A stretch of DNA of 64,000 bases, taken from positions 17,479,179-17,543,178 of the forward strand of contig OZ035999.1 in NCBI GenBank assembly GCA_964035015.1, written 5' to 3'. This stretch comes from Corallium rubrum (taxonomy: Eukaryota > Cnidaria > Anthozoa > Scleralcyonacea > Coralliidae). The position numbers and the translations under genes were made by a program. Shown piece by piece: positions 1 to 11,700 of the stretch. Below the pieces are notes generated by a model. It saw only the letters and a program-made list of their open reading frames with translations. It was not told where the DNA came from and ran no database searches. Numbering within the stretch: position 1 is the first letter of the stretch; each line of letters opens with the position of its first letter.

Positions 1-689
1 ACCGTTACTTTTTGCGATATCCATTGCCAAGTCGTCATTCAATGTCGTATCCAGGCCCAAATCTTTGTCACACACCACTCATGCAATGCATTCTGGACAA
101 TCTATATGCAAAGCGATATTAATAACATGCATACACCACTGACCTCTAATACACATGCATTTATTCATTCACTCGTCAAAGTGAACGATTACACACATAG
201 TAGTGCATCAAGATGTCTTCGGCACAGCCAGTATCTGAGCTGCAGTTATTTCTGGAAAGCCACAATGAAGAGCTATTTCACTTATCTATATATGCAAGAT
301 GGTTGAAGCTGCGCCGACTTTTCATTGAACTGAACACACCATTGCCTTGTAAGTGCAGCATGTGAAAGGCTAGCTGTTCAGCTGTGGGATTAATTTTCAG
401 ACCACATCGTTGCTCAATGACTGATCGTAATTTTGAAAATTCTCTTCTGGTCAAATTAAACAATAGTTTTGTCTAATTCACATGCATTCTCGATTTGAAT
501 AGTCGAACGAAAGAATAGGTGCAACTTTGTAATTCATATTGTAATTAGTTAAAAAATTTTTAAAGTAACTTTGTAACTGTAACTAGTTACTTTGTTTTAT
601 TGTAACTTGTATCGGTAACTAGTTACTTTTCTGATGATGTAACTGTAACTGTAACTAGTTACAAAAATTATGTAACTATTACAGCACTG
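1..689. mobile_element. hAT-type non-autonomous element, right part only
   Basis: This is the same element as the complete copy at 32994-33729. Shared blocks include TTACTTTTTGCGATATCC near the left edge, repeated GTAACTAGTTAC palindromes and the terminus ending ACAGCACTG at 689. The left end lies outside the window, so the target duplication cannot be checked. The short open frames inside (106-306 and its reverse) are not coding. It lies downstream of gene A. Confidence 0.65.
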
Positions 690-990
690 GGTCTGAGTAT
701 CTTTGATGGCAGTGTTATGCTGGATTTAAAATCTTTTGATCCCCGAGACTATACCAGGCCCAAACGATAAACCAGCCCTAGTTTATAATATTATACTAGT
801 GGAGTTTCCTAGAAAAGGATACGACTTATTTTTAGCATGTGCATCTGCTGCTTTTAAGAAAGCATCCTTTGCCTGATCATACGATTTTCCAACTTTGAAC
901 GAGGTACCTACAGTATATATACAGTATAAAGAAAGTTTTACGCTTTATTAACACAACTTTGTTTCACTCAGTGTTCTCACAGATCCATAA
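690..990. other. Non-coding stretch, no feature seen
   Basis: AT-rich sequence between the hAT-type copy and a fold-back element. I see no open frame, RNA or repeat that I can support here. Confidence 0.4.
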
Positions 991-1171
991 TGGGTCATTC
1001 CAGAAAACATCCACACCTCCCCCATGGAGGAAATGTGAAGTTGACCCCCTCCCCCCTTCGGACGTCCTAGTACATTTTACTATTGTCAGAAGTAGATTTA
1101 CCCCCCTTCCCTCCCCAGATGGCACAAATTTCCTCTGTGGAGGAGGTATGGATCTTTTCTGGAATGACCCA
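991..1171. mobile_element. Small fold-back (inverted-repeat) element
   Basis: The two ends are inverted copies: TGGGTCATTCCAGAAAA on the left against TTTTCTGGAATGACCCA on the right. The inverted homology continues inward through the CCTCC/GGAGG blocks, leaving a short loop. The overlapping open frames on the two strands are mirror images caused by this palindrome. I could not fix a target duplication. Confidence 0.6.
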
Positions 1172-1951
1172 ATCATATCCTACCTGCTTTTGTAAATTTG
1201 TCAGCAGCATTGTCATAATCAGGTTTCCACTTTAACCAGTTGGTCTGAAGACTGTAAATTTACATTTGAAAAAACAAAATATTACTAAAACACATGATGT
1301 GCAGCATGGCCCCCAAAAAACATGTCATGATTTCCACCCAAAACATCAATGAATCTGTCTGCATTCCTAAACCTTTTTGGCTGGAGAATTCAAGGTAACC
1401 CATTACCACGATAAGCCTTATGGTTTCTATCTGGGTTCCCTCACCACGTGTTTATATTCTTGTAATTTCTTACTTTTTTTTTTATTTCAGTCTGTCTTTT
1501 ATGTGAACATTTCATGGCAAAATAATTAAATCAAATCAAATCAAATCAAAAGTGGCAAATGGACCAATTATATTTCAGTGACCTCAAAGGTTAAGGAATG
1601 CGGATGGATTCACCACAGAAAATCGGTTTTAGTATTATTGTTAATAAATAACAGACTAATAACTCAAGAATGGGTTAAGATGTGAAAGGTATGTAAAAGG
1701 CATTTTTCATTATTTTTAAGTGTTCTTCAAAACAGTCATAAAAAACAGTGGTCAATTTTCATGTCATGTGCACTTTTTAATAAAGATACAGTACGTACAG
1801 ACTTAATATTTCTATTTATACAATATCCTGGTTGCTATGCGTGTTTTCATTGGTTGTTGCCCATGATCTATTAGAGGACAGACACATGGATCACGTCAGA
1901 TCACGTCCCAAAATCCAGCAAGAAGTATTGTGTAATTTTTATATTGTATAA

Positions 1952-2138
1952 AACAAATAGATTCCATTTTTTTGTTGTCTGTTCAGTTATAGATGCACAG
2001 AAGACGTCACAATGTGGTAAGAACATCAGTGACTCACTCGACTGCGTCTCCTGGGCCACATTTTTGTTCTTACCACGTTTTTACGTCATCTGTGCATCTA
2101 TAACTGAACAGACAATGCCAAAATGGAATCTATTTGTT
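1952..2138. mobile_element. Fold-back element with about 70-bp arms
   Basis: The left arm starts AACAAATAGATTCCATTTT and the right arm ends AAAATGGAATCTATTTGTT. The inner parts (GTTCAGTTATAGATGCACAG against CTGTGCATCTATAACTGAAC) also pair. The spacer is short. It looks like a MITE without coding capacity. Confidence 0.65.
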
Positions 2139-2282
2139 AAATAATTATTAAACATTTATATCGTTGGAATTATGGCAACGATTAGCTTTAAGAACTAGAT
2201 TTTGTTTAAAATTCTGGATATTTAGATAAAAATTCTCTAGAAACATACTTTACATGTACACATTTAAATTACGTAACAGTGA

Positions 2283-2470
2283 AACAAAAATAGTGTGCTG
2301 CGTAGAGTGATGAAATACAAATCGAAAGGTTTCGAAAGTGCTGCCGAAAATATTGAACGTAGTTTCTAACGAAGGCCCTTCGTATTTCTCTCTGACGAAG
2401 GGCCTTCGCTCGAAACGTTAGACATTACGTTCGGAAATAATTTCGGAAATACTCAAACCTTGCTGATTTA
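2283..2470. repeat. Dispersed palindromic repeat with CGAAGGGCCTTCG core
   Basis: It contains GACGAAGGGCCTTCGCTCG followed by AAACGTTAGAC. The same module recurs at about 17053-17342, 38543-38670 and 58806-58925, usually beside GCAGCACGCTACTTTT or its complement. It is a dispersed non-coding repeat family; its class is unknown. Confidence 0.5.
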
Positions 2471-2799
2471 AATAATGATGGTGAAAATTTCATTTCGATC
2501 AGTAGTTAATTCGTGAAGATGCAAGCAACCTAAGCTTTCCTTCTTTTCAATACCAAAACTATCATTTATTCGTATACTTAAAAATAACTCACCACTTGTC
2601 AGCGTCTTTCAAAAGTAGAAGCCCTTCTCGAATTTTTCTTTCGTTCATGGAAGTCGCCATATTGGAAAAACTGCGTATTTCAATCGCCTGCGATTTTTTG
2701 ATCCAGCGACAACCAAAGCCTGCGATCCTTTTGACCAGCGACAGGCCATAACCGTAATCTTCGTTCCCAGACTCTACTCCACACGGCTATATATATATA

Positions 2800-3228
2800 T
2801 ATATGCGTGTTCTAGGGATTTTGGGTGAAGGAAGAAAATTCGAGTGTAGAATATATACATTGTAAGACCAAACCGGGACCAGTTGCGAAAAATGCAACTA
2901 CACAGGCCTTCCGGCAGGAATTGAACCCACGACCTTGTGATTCTAATGCAATGCTCTGACCCAATATTACTTCTAATAAACCCAATTCTCTCCTGGTATT
3001 ACCACCTTAATGTATACAGAACTCGCGATCAAGCTCTCGGCAACGGCCTCCGTGGCTCAGTGGTCAGAGCATTGCACTAGAATCGCAAGGTCGTGGGTTC
3101 AATTCCTGCCGGAAGGCCTGTGTAGTTGCATTTTTCGCAACTGGTCCCGGTTTGGTCTTACAATGTATATATTCTACACTCGAATTTTCCTTCACCCAAA
3201 ATCCTTAGAACATGCTATGTAATCGAGT
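2800..3228. mobile_element. tRNA-derived inverted element (SINE-like), paired copies
   Basis: On the plus strand, 3048-3120 carries a tRNA-like module: A-box-like TGGCTCAGTGG, B-box-like GGTTCAATTCC, and near-complementary ends GCCTCCG and CGGAAGGC. A partial inverted copy sits at about 2893-2965. Outer flanks (GTGTAGAATATATACATT and its complement) are also inverted, so the whole unit folds back on itself. Related copies occur at 39040-39850. It is a repeat, not a working tRNA gene, because the stems carry mismatches and several copies exist. Confidence 0.6.
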
Positions 3229-3977
3229 GAAATGCCCAATATTACTTATAATATATATATGCGGCTATTTTGACACTTTTTTATTTAAATACACCATCAA
3301 ACACTACACATAAAATACAATATTTTCACTATTATCCTGCAGTAAAATGCATCCAAATCTGAACACTATTCAGGCCACGTTTCGTGTTTTTATACCAGGA
3401 AAACTGTCCTCGGACAAAAACAGACAGAAAAAACGGAAAGTTCCCATATATCATGAAATCCGTCGGGGAGCTCTACGAAGTTTCGCCAAATTTCAAACGA
3501 TGACGTTTCTTGTGATCCCCAGTCCTTTCGCAGCTTTTCTTAGCTTATTAATGTGAGAGCAACTATGCGACTCTCAATATTTTCGCCATTTTTCGGGTCA
3601 CAAACCCCAACAAAAAAATCTGGTAATACCATCCACCAAACAGAATTTTATCACAGCAATAAACTCGCTAGTGGATCAGGTGAGCGTATAAGCTAAGCTG
3701 AGTAAGCACGCTTATGGCTCGGCCCAGAAAATGGCGAAAATATTAAGCCTAACTGGAAAAAGTAGCGAATGGAGTTTTCTAAGTACGAGATTTTTCGATT
3801 TTAAAAAATCCTTGAATTTTCTCATTGGATTTTTTTGACTTTAGGGATTTTTTTTCTAAAGAAATCATTAATTTTCCAAAGATTTTACAAATTGTCCAAG
3901 GCTATTAGTGATTTTCCACGGATTTTATGGATTTTCTAGGGTTTCATTGATTTTTCAAAGATTTTATGGATTTTTTA

Positions 3978-4442
3978 AGTGGTTCTCTTATAAAATATTG
4001 TTGGTAATATTCCTGCATAATATTAAAGATATTATGATAGTTTTTTAATTGAGCAGTTTCATTTCGAAATTCTCAAAATCAAAGTTGTATTTTTCGTGTG
4101 AAGTTTGTATTTTGGAGCGCCGCCATTAAATTGGCCGTGTTTGAGAAGAATGAGTTGAAGAGAACTTATGACGTCATTGACTCAACAAAAACAAAACATC
4201 ATTGTTGTTCTCAACAAAAGGGGCATTGTTGTTATTTAGTCTACGACGTCATAAGCTTCCTCGACTCATTCTTCTCAAGCTTGGCCACTTTAATGGCAGC
4301 GCTTCAAAATACAAACTTCACACGTAAAATATCACCTTTTCTCTAACGAATTTTGAAGTGAAACTTTGCACGATTACTAACTACCATAACATCTTCAGGA
4401 TTATGCAAAAACATTGCCAATAATATTTTCAACAGAACCACT
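3978..4442. mobile_element. Long inverted-repeat element next to the gene A 3' end
   Basis: AAGTGGTTCTCTTATAAAAT on the left pairs with the right end, which finishes ACAGAACCACTT. Arms of roughly 200 bp include GAAGTTTGTATTTTG against CAAAATACAAACTTC, and GACGTCAT palindromes flank the loop. The 4098-4346 open frame lies within the palindrome and is not a gene. The element ends about 150 bp downstream of the gene A stop codon. Confidence 0.6.
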
Positions 4443-4594
4443 TTAGTTAAGGATTGGAATTTTTAAGGATTATTTGGCAAAGTGTACGAGATTTTTGAAG
4501 TGATTTACCCCTCCATTTTAGCGACAACTGTTAACCGTTTTTTGTCCGGACAGACTCCGATCCCAAACGCGAGATGACGTCTCGGAGTGCCAAG

Positions 4595-5742
4595 CTACAC
4601 TCTTTTCAGACAAGCAGCGCAGAAGAAGTTCACTCCGGAGGCTTTAAAAATCTCGAGTGCGATTTTCTCACACCTTTGGTGAAACCATTCCTTGCAGTTC
4701 CCGCACTGTGCCATCAAGTCAGCTTCACTCTTCGGTTTCTCGTACGGCATTCGACAACTGCAAAATAACTCGATGGTGAAGAATTTCCTCCTTGACATTA
4801 CGATATCCCCAGCACCGATCTTCATTTCCGGAAAGGGACTCATCTTTTTCGTCTTCAGACATTCGACGAGATGGGGTCGCATTTTGGCTACGTCAAAACG
4901 CTGCTTCGCGGGGTCTTGGTTAAAAGCCAGCGCAGTCGCGAAAGCGATGGCAAAAACACCGCAGTCAACAGGACTGGTTTGTTGCTGCACCGACTTCAAG
5001 ATCACTTTCATTTCAGAATTTTGGATACACAGAAAGGAGGCGAGTTGTTGTTTAGTGAACTTAGCAACATACCCTTGATTCATGCTGTCGTACATGGCCA
5101 CCGAAGCTGGGTCCTTACTCGCTACAAACGAGATATTTGAAGTGCACACCCAGTGAAGGTTACCGTCGTGTAGGATCTGTATGAAGTCACCGCTGACTGG
5201 TAGGAATGCTTGAACTGCACCGTGGGCGACGTTTTGAAGTCCTTTCAGTTGCGGGAACATTTCGTGTAGAAGGCTTTGAGCCAAATTGATTGAGTCCACA
5301 GTCAACATCTCGTTTCTTTGAACAAGTCTGGCTTCGTGTTTCGGTAGGGTGGACGGAGTCTTCGTATCAGCGATGCCCACGTCGCCATCTTTCTTTTCGT
5401 CCAATTGAGACAGTTCCATGGCCTTGTACAATGTAGACTCCTCTCGGGGTTCGCTCGTTTGACTCGCGTTGACCAGAGCAGGGTCACTTCCGTTCTCCTT
5501 AGATTCCTGGATAACACTCGTAGTCCTCTCAGTGTTCCCCGGTGTCCCTTCCTCGGTACTGGGATTCAGTGAACGGTAATAGTCGATGTTTAAAATCTCC
5601 ATGTGGTTCATCTCTTCCAAGACTGGTTCCTCTATGGTTTCATTGCCTGAGTACGAAGCATTAGCCTGACCACTTGGTGTGCTGTCGACCTTCGCAATTT
5701 TTCGCTGAGGTTCGCCGGCGTCAGGTTCGTCAGTTTGGCATC
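4595..5742 (-). CDS. Gene A last exon: Ulp1/C48-like protease domain and PHD finger
   Basis: This exon enters in phase 1 after the acceptor TTTTGTATAG and runs to TAG at 4597-4595. It encodes a linker, then a cysteine-protease-like fold with HWVC (His), MYDS (Asp), and QQQTSPVDCG (Gln and nucleophile Cys) in the order typical of Ulp1/SENP C48 peptidases. It finishes with a C4HC3 PHD finger (FCSC, CGNCKEWFHQRC, FFCAAC). From about 5100 downward it is about 95% identical in DNA to gene B by eye, much closer than the rest of the gene. Confidence 0.85.
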
Positions 5743-8700
5743 CTATACAAAAGTAGAATTAAAGAATGGAATCTGCTATCTACTCTTGGAGAAGAACTTG
5801 CCTTCGTTCATTCCTGCCTTCCCTCCCTCCCTCCCTCCCTCCCTCCCTCCCTTCCCTCCCTCCCTCCCTCCCTCCCTCCCTCCCATCCTCCCCCCTTCCT
5901 CCTTCCCTACCTTCCTTCCTTCGTTCTCTTCCTTCCTTCCTTCCTTCCTTCCTTCCTTCCTTCCTTCCTTCCCTCCCTCCCTCCCTTCCCTTCCCTCCCT
6001 CCCTCCCTCCCTCCCTCCCTCCCTCCCTCCCTCCCTCCCTCCCTCCCTCCCTCCCTCCATCCCTCCCTCCCTCCCTCCCTCCCTTCCCTGCCTCCCTCAC
6101 TAACCACCCACACGCCCACCTTTTTGCGAACTACTCGATGAACGCTTCGTCTTCTTCGACGGCTTCTCCGGTCCCTTTGGTTTTTCTTCGCTCTTTACAG
6201 GCTTCGACTCGATGACATCCTCCACGATGACCACCTCGTCGTCGACGAAAGCAAGTCTCATGTCGGTGAGCACTTCCTCCAGGGCTGTGTTCAAGCGGTT
6301 GATGACGCCATCGTCGGATAACATGTACGTGAAGTTATTTATATCGTTTAAAAGCTCACGACACAAGCCCGACTTACTCTTCGTACTCAACTTTGGCACC
6401 GTTAACTCTTGGAATTGACTCGAATCAAGCACGCTAATAGTTCCTTGGCTAGTCTCGGGTGATTCCGACGAAGTCGCGTTCACTTCGGGTGCGTTCGGAT
6501 GATCGTCGGATGCGTTCGGATTAACTTCGGGTGCGTTTGGATGATCTTCGGATGCGTTCGGATTAACTTCGGGTGCGTTCGGATTAACTTCGGGTACGTT
6601 CGGATTAACTTCGGGTACGTTCGGATTAACTTCGGGTTTGTTCGGATTTACTTCGGGTGCATTCGGATTCACTTCGCTTAAGTTCGGACTCGCGGTTGGG
6701 TTAAGTGTATTGTCAAGTGTTAAATAGGGCGATGACCGATATGACTCCGGGAATCTCGACCAGTTCCACTCCTTGAAGTCCCGCATGATAGCGACGAAAT
6801 GCTTGCAAGGCAGCATGGTTCGGGACCAGTCCTCGCACTCGCAATGAGGGAACTTCTCGCTGTTTCCAAAATGGAGTTTATATTCGACATCAGAGCGACG
6901 GCAGTTGACTAAAAACTCGCCCTCCTTGTAGCTATGCAAGGTGATGTCATCCGTAGAGATGTCGTAAGATGACGTAATCCTCTCGGTGATGTGGTCGATG
7001 ACCCGACGTGGTCTGTTGCGAAAGAACTCCGGCAGGTTGTTATAGTTAGACGAAGTGCTGTCGAGTTCAGCGTTCTGTTCAAAGTAACTATAGGGGACAA
7101 TAAAAAAAGAAGTCAGAGAGCATTCTTTCAATTCTTACAGAAACAAAATTGTCTTAAAATTGCTCAGCCATAACATATAATAGAAGTTACTAGAGCAAGT
7201 GAAGCGCTGCCTCAAATGGGACAAAAACCTTTAGCCTACTCCACAGGAAAATCTTTCCAGTCTGTGGCCAATGTGACACCCCCCTTTGCCCACTCCACCC
7301 AAGATTGCCCACTCCACCGAAGGTTGCCCACTCCACCCGAGTTTATCCACTCCACCCGAGTTTGCCGACTCCACCCAAGATTGCCCACTGCACCCAAGTT
7401 TTCCCACTCCACTCAAGATTGCCCACTCCACCCAAGATTGCCCACTCCACCCAAGATTGCCCACTCCACCCAAGATTGCCCACTCCACCCAAGTTTGTCC
7501 ACTCCACCCAAGTTTGCCCACTGCACACGAGTTTGCTCACTCCACCCAAGTTTGCCCACTGCACACGAGTTTCGCCACACTCCACCCAAGACTGCCCACT
7601 CCACCCGAGGTTACCCACTACGCGATATGACCCATTTATACGACGTTTTTGAACAATTTGCGGCTTGTGTAAGACACAAACATAAGTTTTTGTACACCTT
7701 TAACAAGTGTTTAGCGTTGTGTAAGTAGCGTCTTACTACTCAAATCAGTAGAGAGGGACATGGGTGATTTTTTTATCGCTTCCGAAGTGTCAGTTTTATT
7801 AACCGCGGATCAATTTCAAAGCAATCACGAGGTGTATTCTTATGTACCACGTGATAAACATCCAATTGTTAACTCGTAAACAAGCTATCACGTGGTACAT
7901 AAGACGACACCTCGTGATTGCTCAACCTCGTACCCAGGGTTTTCTCTCTAGCGAGAGAAAGACCCTGGCAGGAGCTGCTGACGATTTGCTGACGTTGCAC
8001 CGAGCAAAAAATTTAATACGGGAGGGGGGGTTCTTTGTGTGCAATTGTTATCACTTCGGACGTGCCGGCTAATCTAGTTGTTAAAAACTGAAATGTTTCT
8101 ACCTGGTTGTCGATTATCATTGCAAACACTTAATACTGGTCAATAATTACTTATTTAAAAATGGAGACATCAATTGAAGATTACTCATATTGGAGATTTC
8201 ATGCCTAAAACATTGTCTTCGATTTATCGCTTTGGAATATTTAAAAAGCAGGTTAGTTTTCGCACTTTGTTTTTTTTACAGTGGCAGGTCGATATCAAAC
8301 AGTTTGAAGTCTGGGATCTTCATTTGGTACCAAAAAACTTAAGTTATTTACCATTTTTTGCATGCTTGGCCTAACGGAAAAGATTTTCTGACTGAAATAA
8401 TTGATTGAATTGTCTAAAATAATTACTAGGCTACGACTTGTGGTTTTATTTACTTTTTTGTTGTATCATGCAAGGTCGTTCAAAATATCTCTAGGCTAGC
8501 TTGTTGAAGTTTACTGTGAAACAAGATTCTCAGGTAAAAAGTGTTGGCTGTTGAGTATACAGCACAAGATTGTTTACTTTTATATTATCGTTAAAACACA
8601 AGTTCGTTTATATAAGGAAGTTAAGTTTTGTCGAAGAAGTATGCAGAAGAGTTTTTCAGTTCTGTTTTAATAAGCGTTTGTACGCTTCGTTTATAATAAC

Positions 8701-11700
8701 ATTTCTTACAAAATTCAAATATGCTTAAGCCTCAAACGCCAAGATATAGTTACACAGCAAAACTAACTGCTGTTTTGTATAATTTTAATGATATCTGCGA
8801 TTCAAGAAGGGGAGAGCCGGAAACATGAATTAACTAATAAACAGATAGTTTATATTGTGAGTTTCAGGAGTTTTTCATTTTGATGAGTTTCTGTCGATTA
8901 TTGTCGGAAAGGATAGTGGGTTTTACTTTTGTCAAAATCGGTCGCAAAAACATATAAAAACATCAATAATTTAACAAATTAAAAGCTGGCTACCACTCAG
9001 GATATGTTTCATCTGACAGGAACGGATAGAAAAGTTTTTATTGTCTTAAAATCATTAGTTCCGTACGCAAGCTCATAAGACAAAAGAAACTTTCCTATCC
9101 TGTTCCTGCACTGAGAAAAGTTTTCCCGAGTGAAAACCAAAATCTTTTTCAAATGCCGTTGAGGAGTGGAAGTATAAGCTCCATCTTTTAACTCTAGTAA
9201 AAGTGGCTTGGCTTTCAGAAATAACATAATATGTTTTTACATTCAATGAGAAATATTGCGAGTGATAATATTTATAATAAAAGCAGGAAAATTATAACGC
9301 TGACGCCAGCCGACTCGGAACACAATATTATACTTTGCCTCCCCTCTCAGAAAAAAAAAATTGTTACCACCCAGAATCTGGGTGGTGGCGTCAGCAGCTC
9401 CTACCAGGGTCTTTCTCTCGCTAGAGAGAAAACCCTGGGTACGAGGTTGGTGATTGCTTTGAAATTGATCTGCGGTTAATAAAACTGACACTTCGGAAGC
9501 GATAGAAAAATCACCCATGTCTCGCTTTACTGATTTCAGTAGTATCAGCTCTAGTATAACCGGTCTTAATGAAATATATAGTAGCGTAGAAAGAATACTA
9601 ATTACCTGTCTCGTTTGCTCGGGATATAATTTTCTAGCAATAATTTAATCATTTCGCTGAGTGATTTATCCCCAAGATTAAGAAGCTGCTCGTGTTCGAA
9701 ATCTTTCTTCTGACACTCAAATGTGTTGTTTGTCGCAAGAACATTAGTGAAACTCTCCACTTTGAAGAACCAAACCCAACGCTGAAAAATTAACAACGCA
9801 CAAGTAAGAAATAGGCGTTCCTTAAAGTGCCTCTATGGCCTGTGGGATCTTTACACATTTAAATAACTTAGGTTAAAAGAAAATGTTTCCCGAAATTTTT
9901 TCTCAAAAATATTAAATCCCCGCCCATTAACAGCGCTTCAAAGTTGGTACCTCTATAACGGTGACCGTGCATTAGGGACATGGTGCGAGTTTACTGTGTG
10001 ACGTCACGGTCGGAACCGAACTTCTGACTATTTAGTGTGTTTTTGGTATTGCGTCTCTTAAACAAATTTAAGCAATGAATACTTTAGATATATTCATCAA
10101 TATGTTCCAAGATGGTTCGTCTGACTCAGACTCGGCGAAAGAAATTTTGGTGTTCCGACTGTGACGCAAATGTGACGTACATCTATCAATTAGAGCCCAG
10201 GCCCAAGAAAACGGCCTAAGTTTCAAAATGGCGCGACTTGGGCTGATTTGGCCAAATTCGGAGCGCTGTTAATGAGCGAGCATTTAATATTTTTGAGAAA
10301 AAAATTCGGGAAACATTTTCTTTTAACTAAGTTATTTAAATATGTAAAGATCCCACAGGCCATAGAGGCACTTTAAGACATAGACTGCCAAACGTTTGCG
10401 CGTGCGTGAGTTTGCAAAAGTAAACACTGCACGAAATGTGGGAACTAGCCGTGGCAACAACCATGTGAAGACTAAGTAAGACTGGTACAACAACCATGTG
10501 AAGACTAAGTAAGACGTTCAACTATGTGTTCAAAACAAGGGCCATGAAAATTAATATTTAAAATTAAATTAATTGAAAATTAATATTTAAAGTTCTTAAT
10601 AATGCAGCTATCAACAAGTTCAAACTTTAAAATTTCAGTAGTTTTCTTAAAATTTGCAAACTATTTACTTTGAAAACTCATAGATAGATAGATAGATAGA
10701 TAATCTTTATTTAACCACGCTAACACCGTCAGCAGATGCTGGTTTCCACAGTGGGCGTGTTTGAGATACAGGTATTACGCTAAATTACATACAAAATAGA
10801 ATATCTACAAAGATTTACATAAATGTCTGGATTACAAATTTTCAGAACATAGTTAAGTATAATCATGGATAATATAATTAGATAATTTATAAATATAATC
10901 TATTATATGAGGAAAACACAAAGGAAATCAGTACCATGTCCGTGGTTTTATTATGTTATTATTTAATATTAGCCTTGATTTTCTCGGCTTAGATAACGAT
11001 TACTACGCCAATGCAGTAAAGACCTACCTAATTACCAAGTTTTCTGATTGGTTATAAGTAACTAATCATATTGTCGATCATCAATTCGTTCCCATGCTCT
11101 TTACTGATTAGGGTTAGCACAGGGAGCTCATCTTGGCAGCGCGTGGGCACTGTGGCGGACTCGAAAGACGCGCGGGGGACTGTGGCGGGGGGGTTAAAAA
11201 AAAACGGGAAAACGGTTACCGGAAGCGGGGAAAAGGCGGAAAAAAGGGAAAAAACGGGGGAGAATGGGGGGTGGGTGGGGGTGGGAGGTAGAGGAAGAAA
11301 TATAAGGGATGAAACACCAAACGTTCAACATGGAATGTGTTCCGCAAGTAGCCAGGACATCTCGTATCGTCGGGAGCCATCGTTAGAATACTGAAACCTA
11401 CTGAAACTCAGAGTCAGATGAATGTGCAATAAATCAATAATCCTGAGACTTCCCGCTTTATCCGAAAAGCTTATCGTAGGATTTCGTAGTTATCCGAAGT
11501 GTCAACGATGATGTAGTGTCCTAGCTACTTGCGGAACACATCTCCCGAAAATACGATATGTAATGTAGCTGCAAAATCACGGCTAAAAGTTGAGATTTTG
11601 CATCATTTTGATTTATACTTTGATAAATGAATCATTATCACAACTACTTCGCTCAATTGTCTTACAATTTTAATACCTATAGGCGCTTAAAACGATGTTC

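Noticed and set aside
5674-6215. Proline/serine- and glycine/arginine-rich open frames over the CCCT/CCTT tract
   Set aside because: They are forced open by a period-4 repeat on both strands and lie inside a spliced intron of gene A.
11071-11394. 107-aa open frame
   Set aside because: Overlaps a G/A-rich low-complexity block in a gene A intron, with no recognisable motif.
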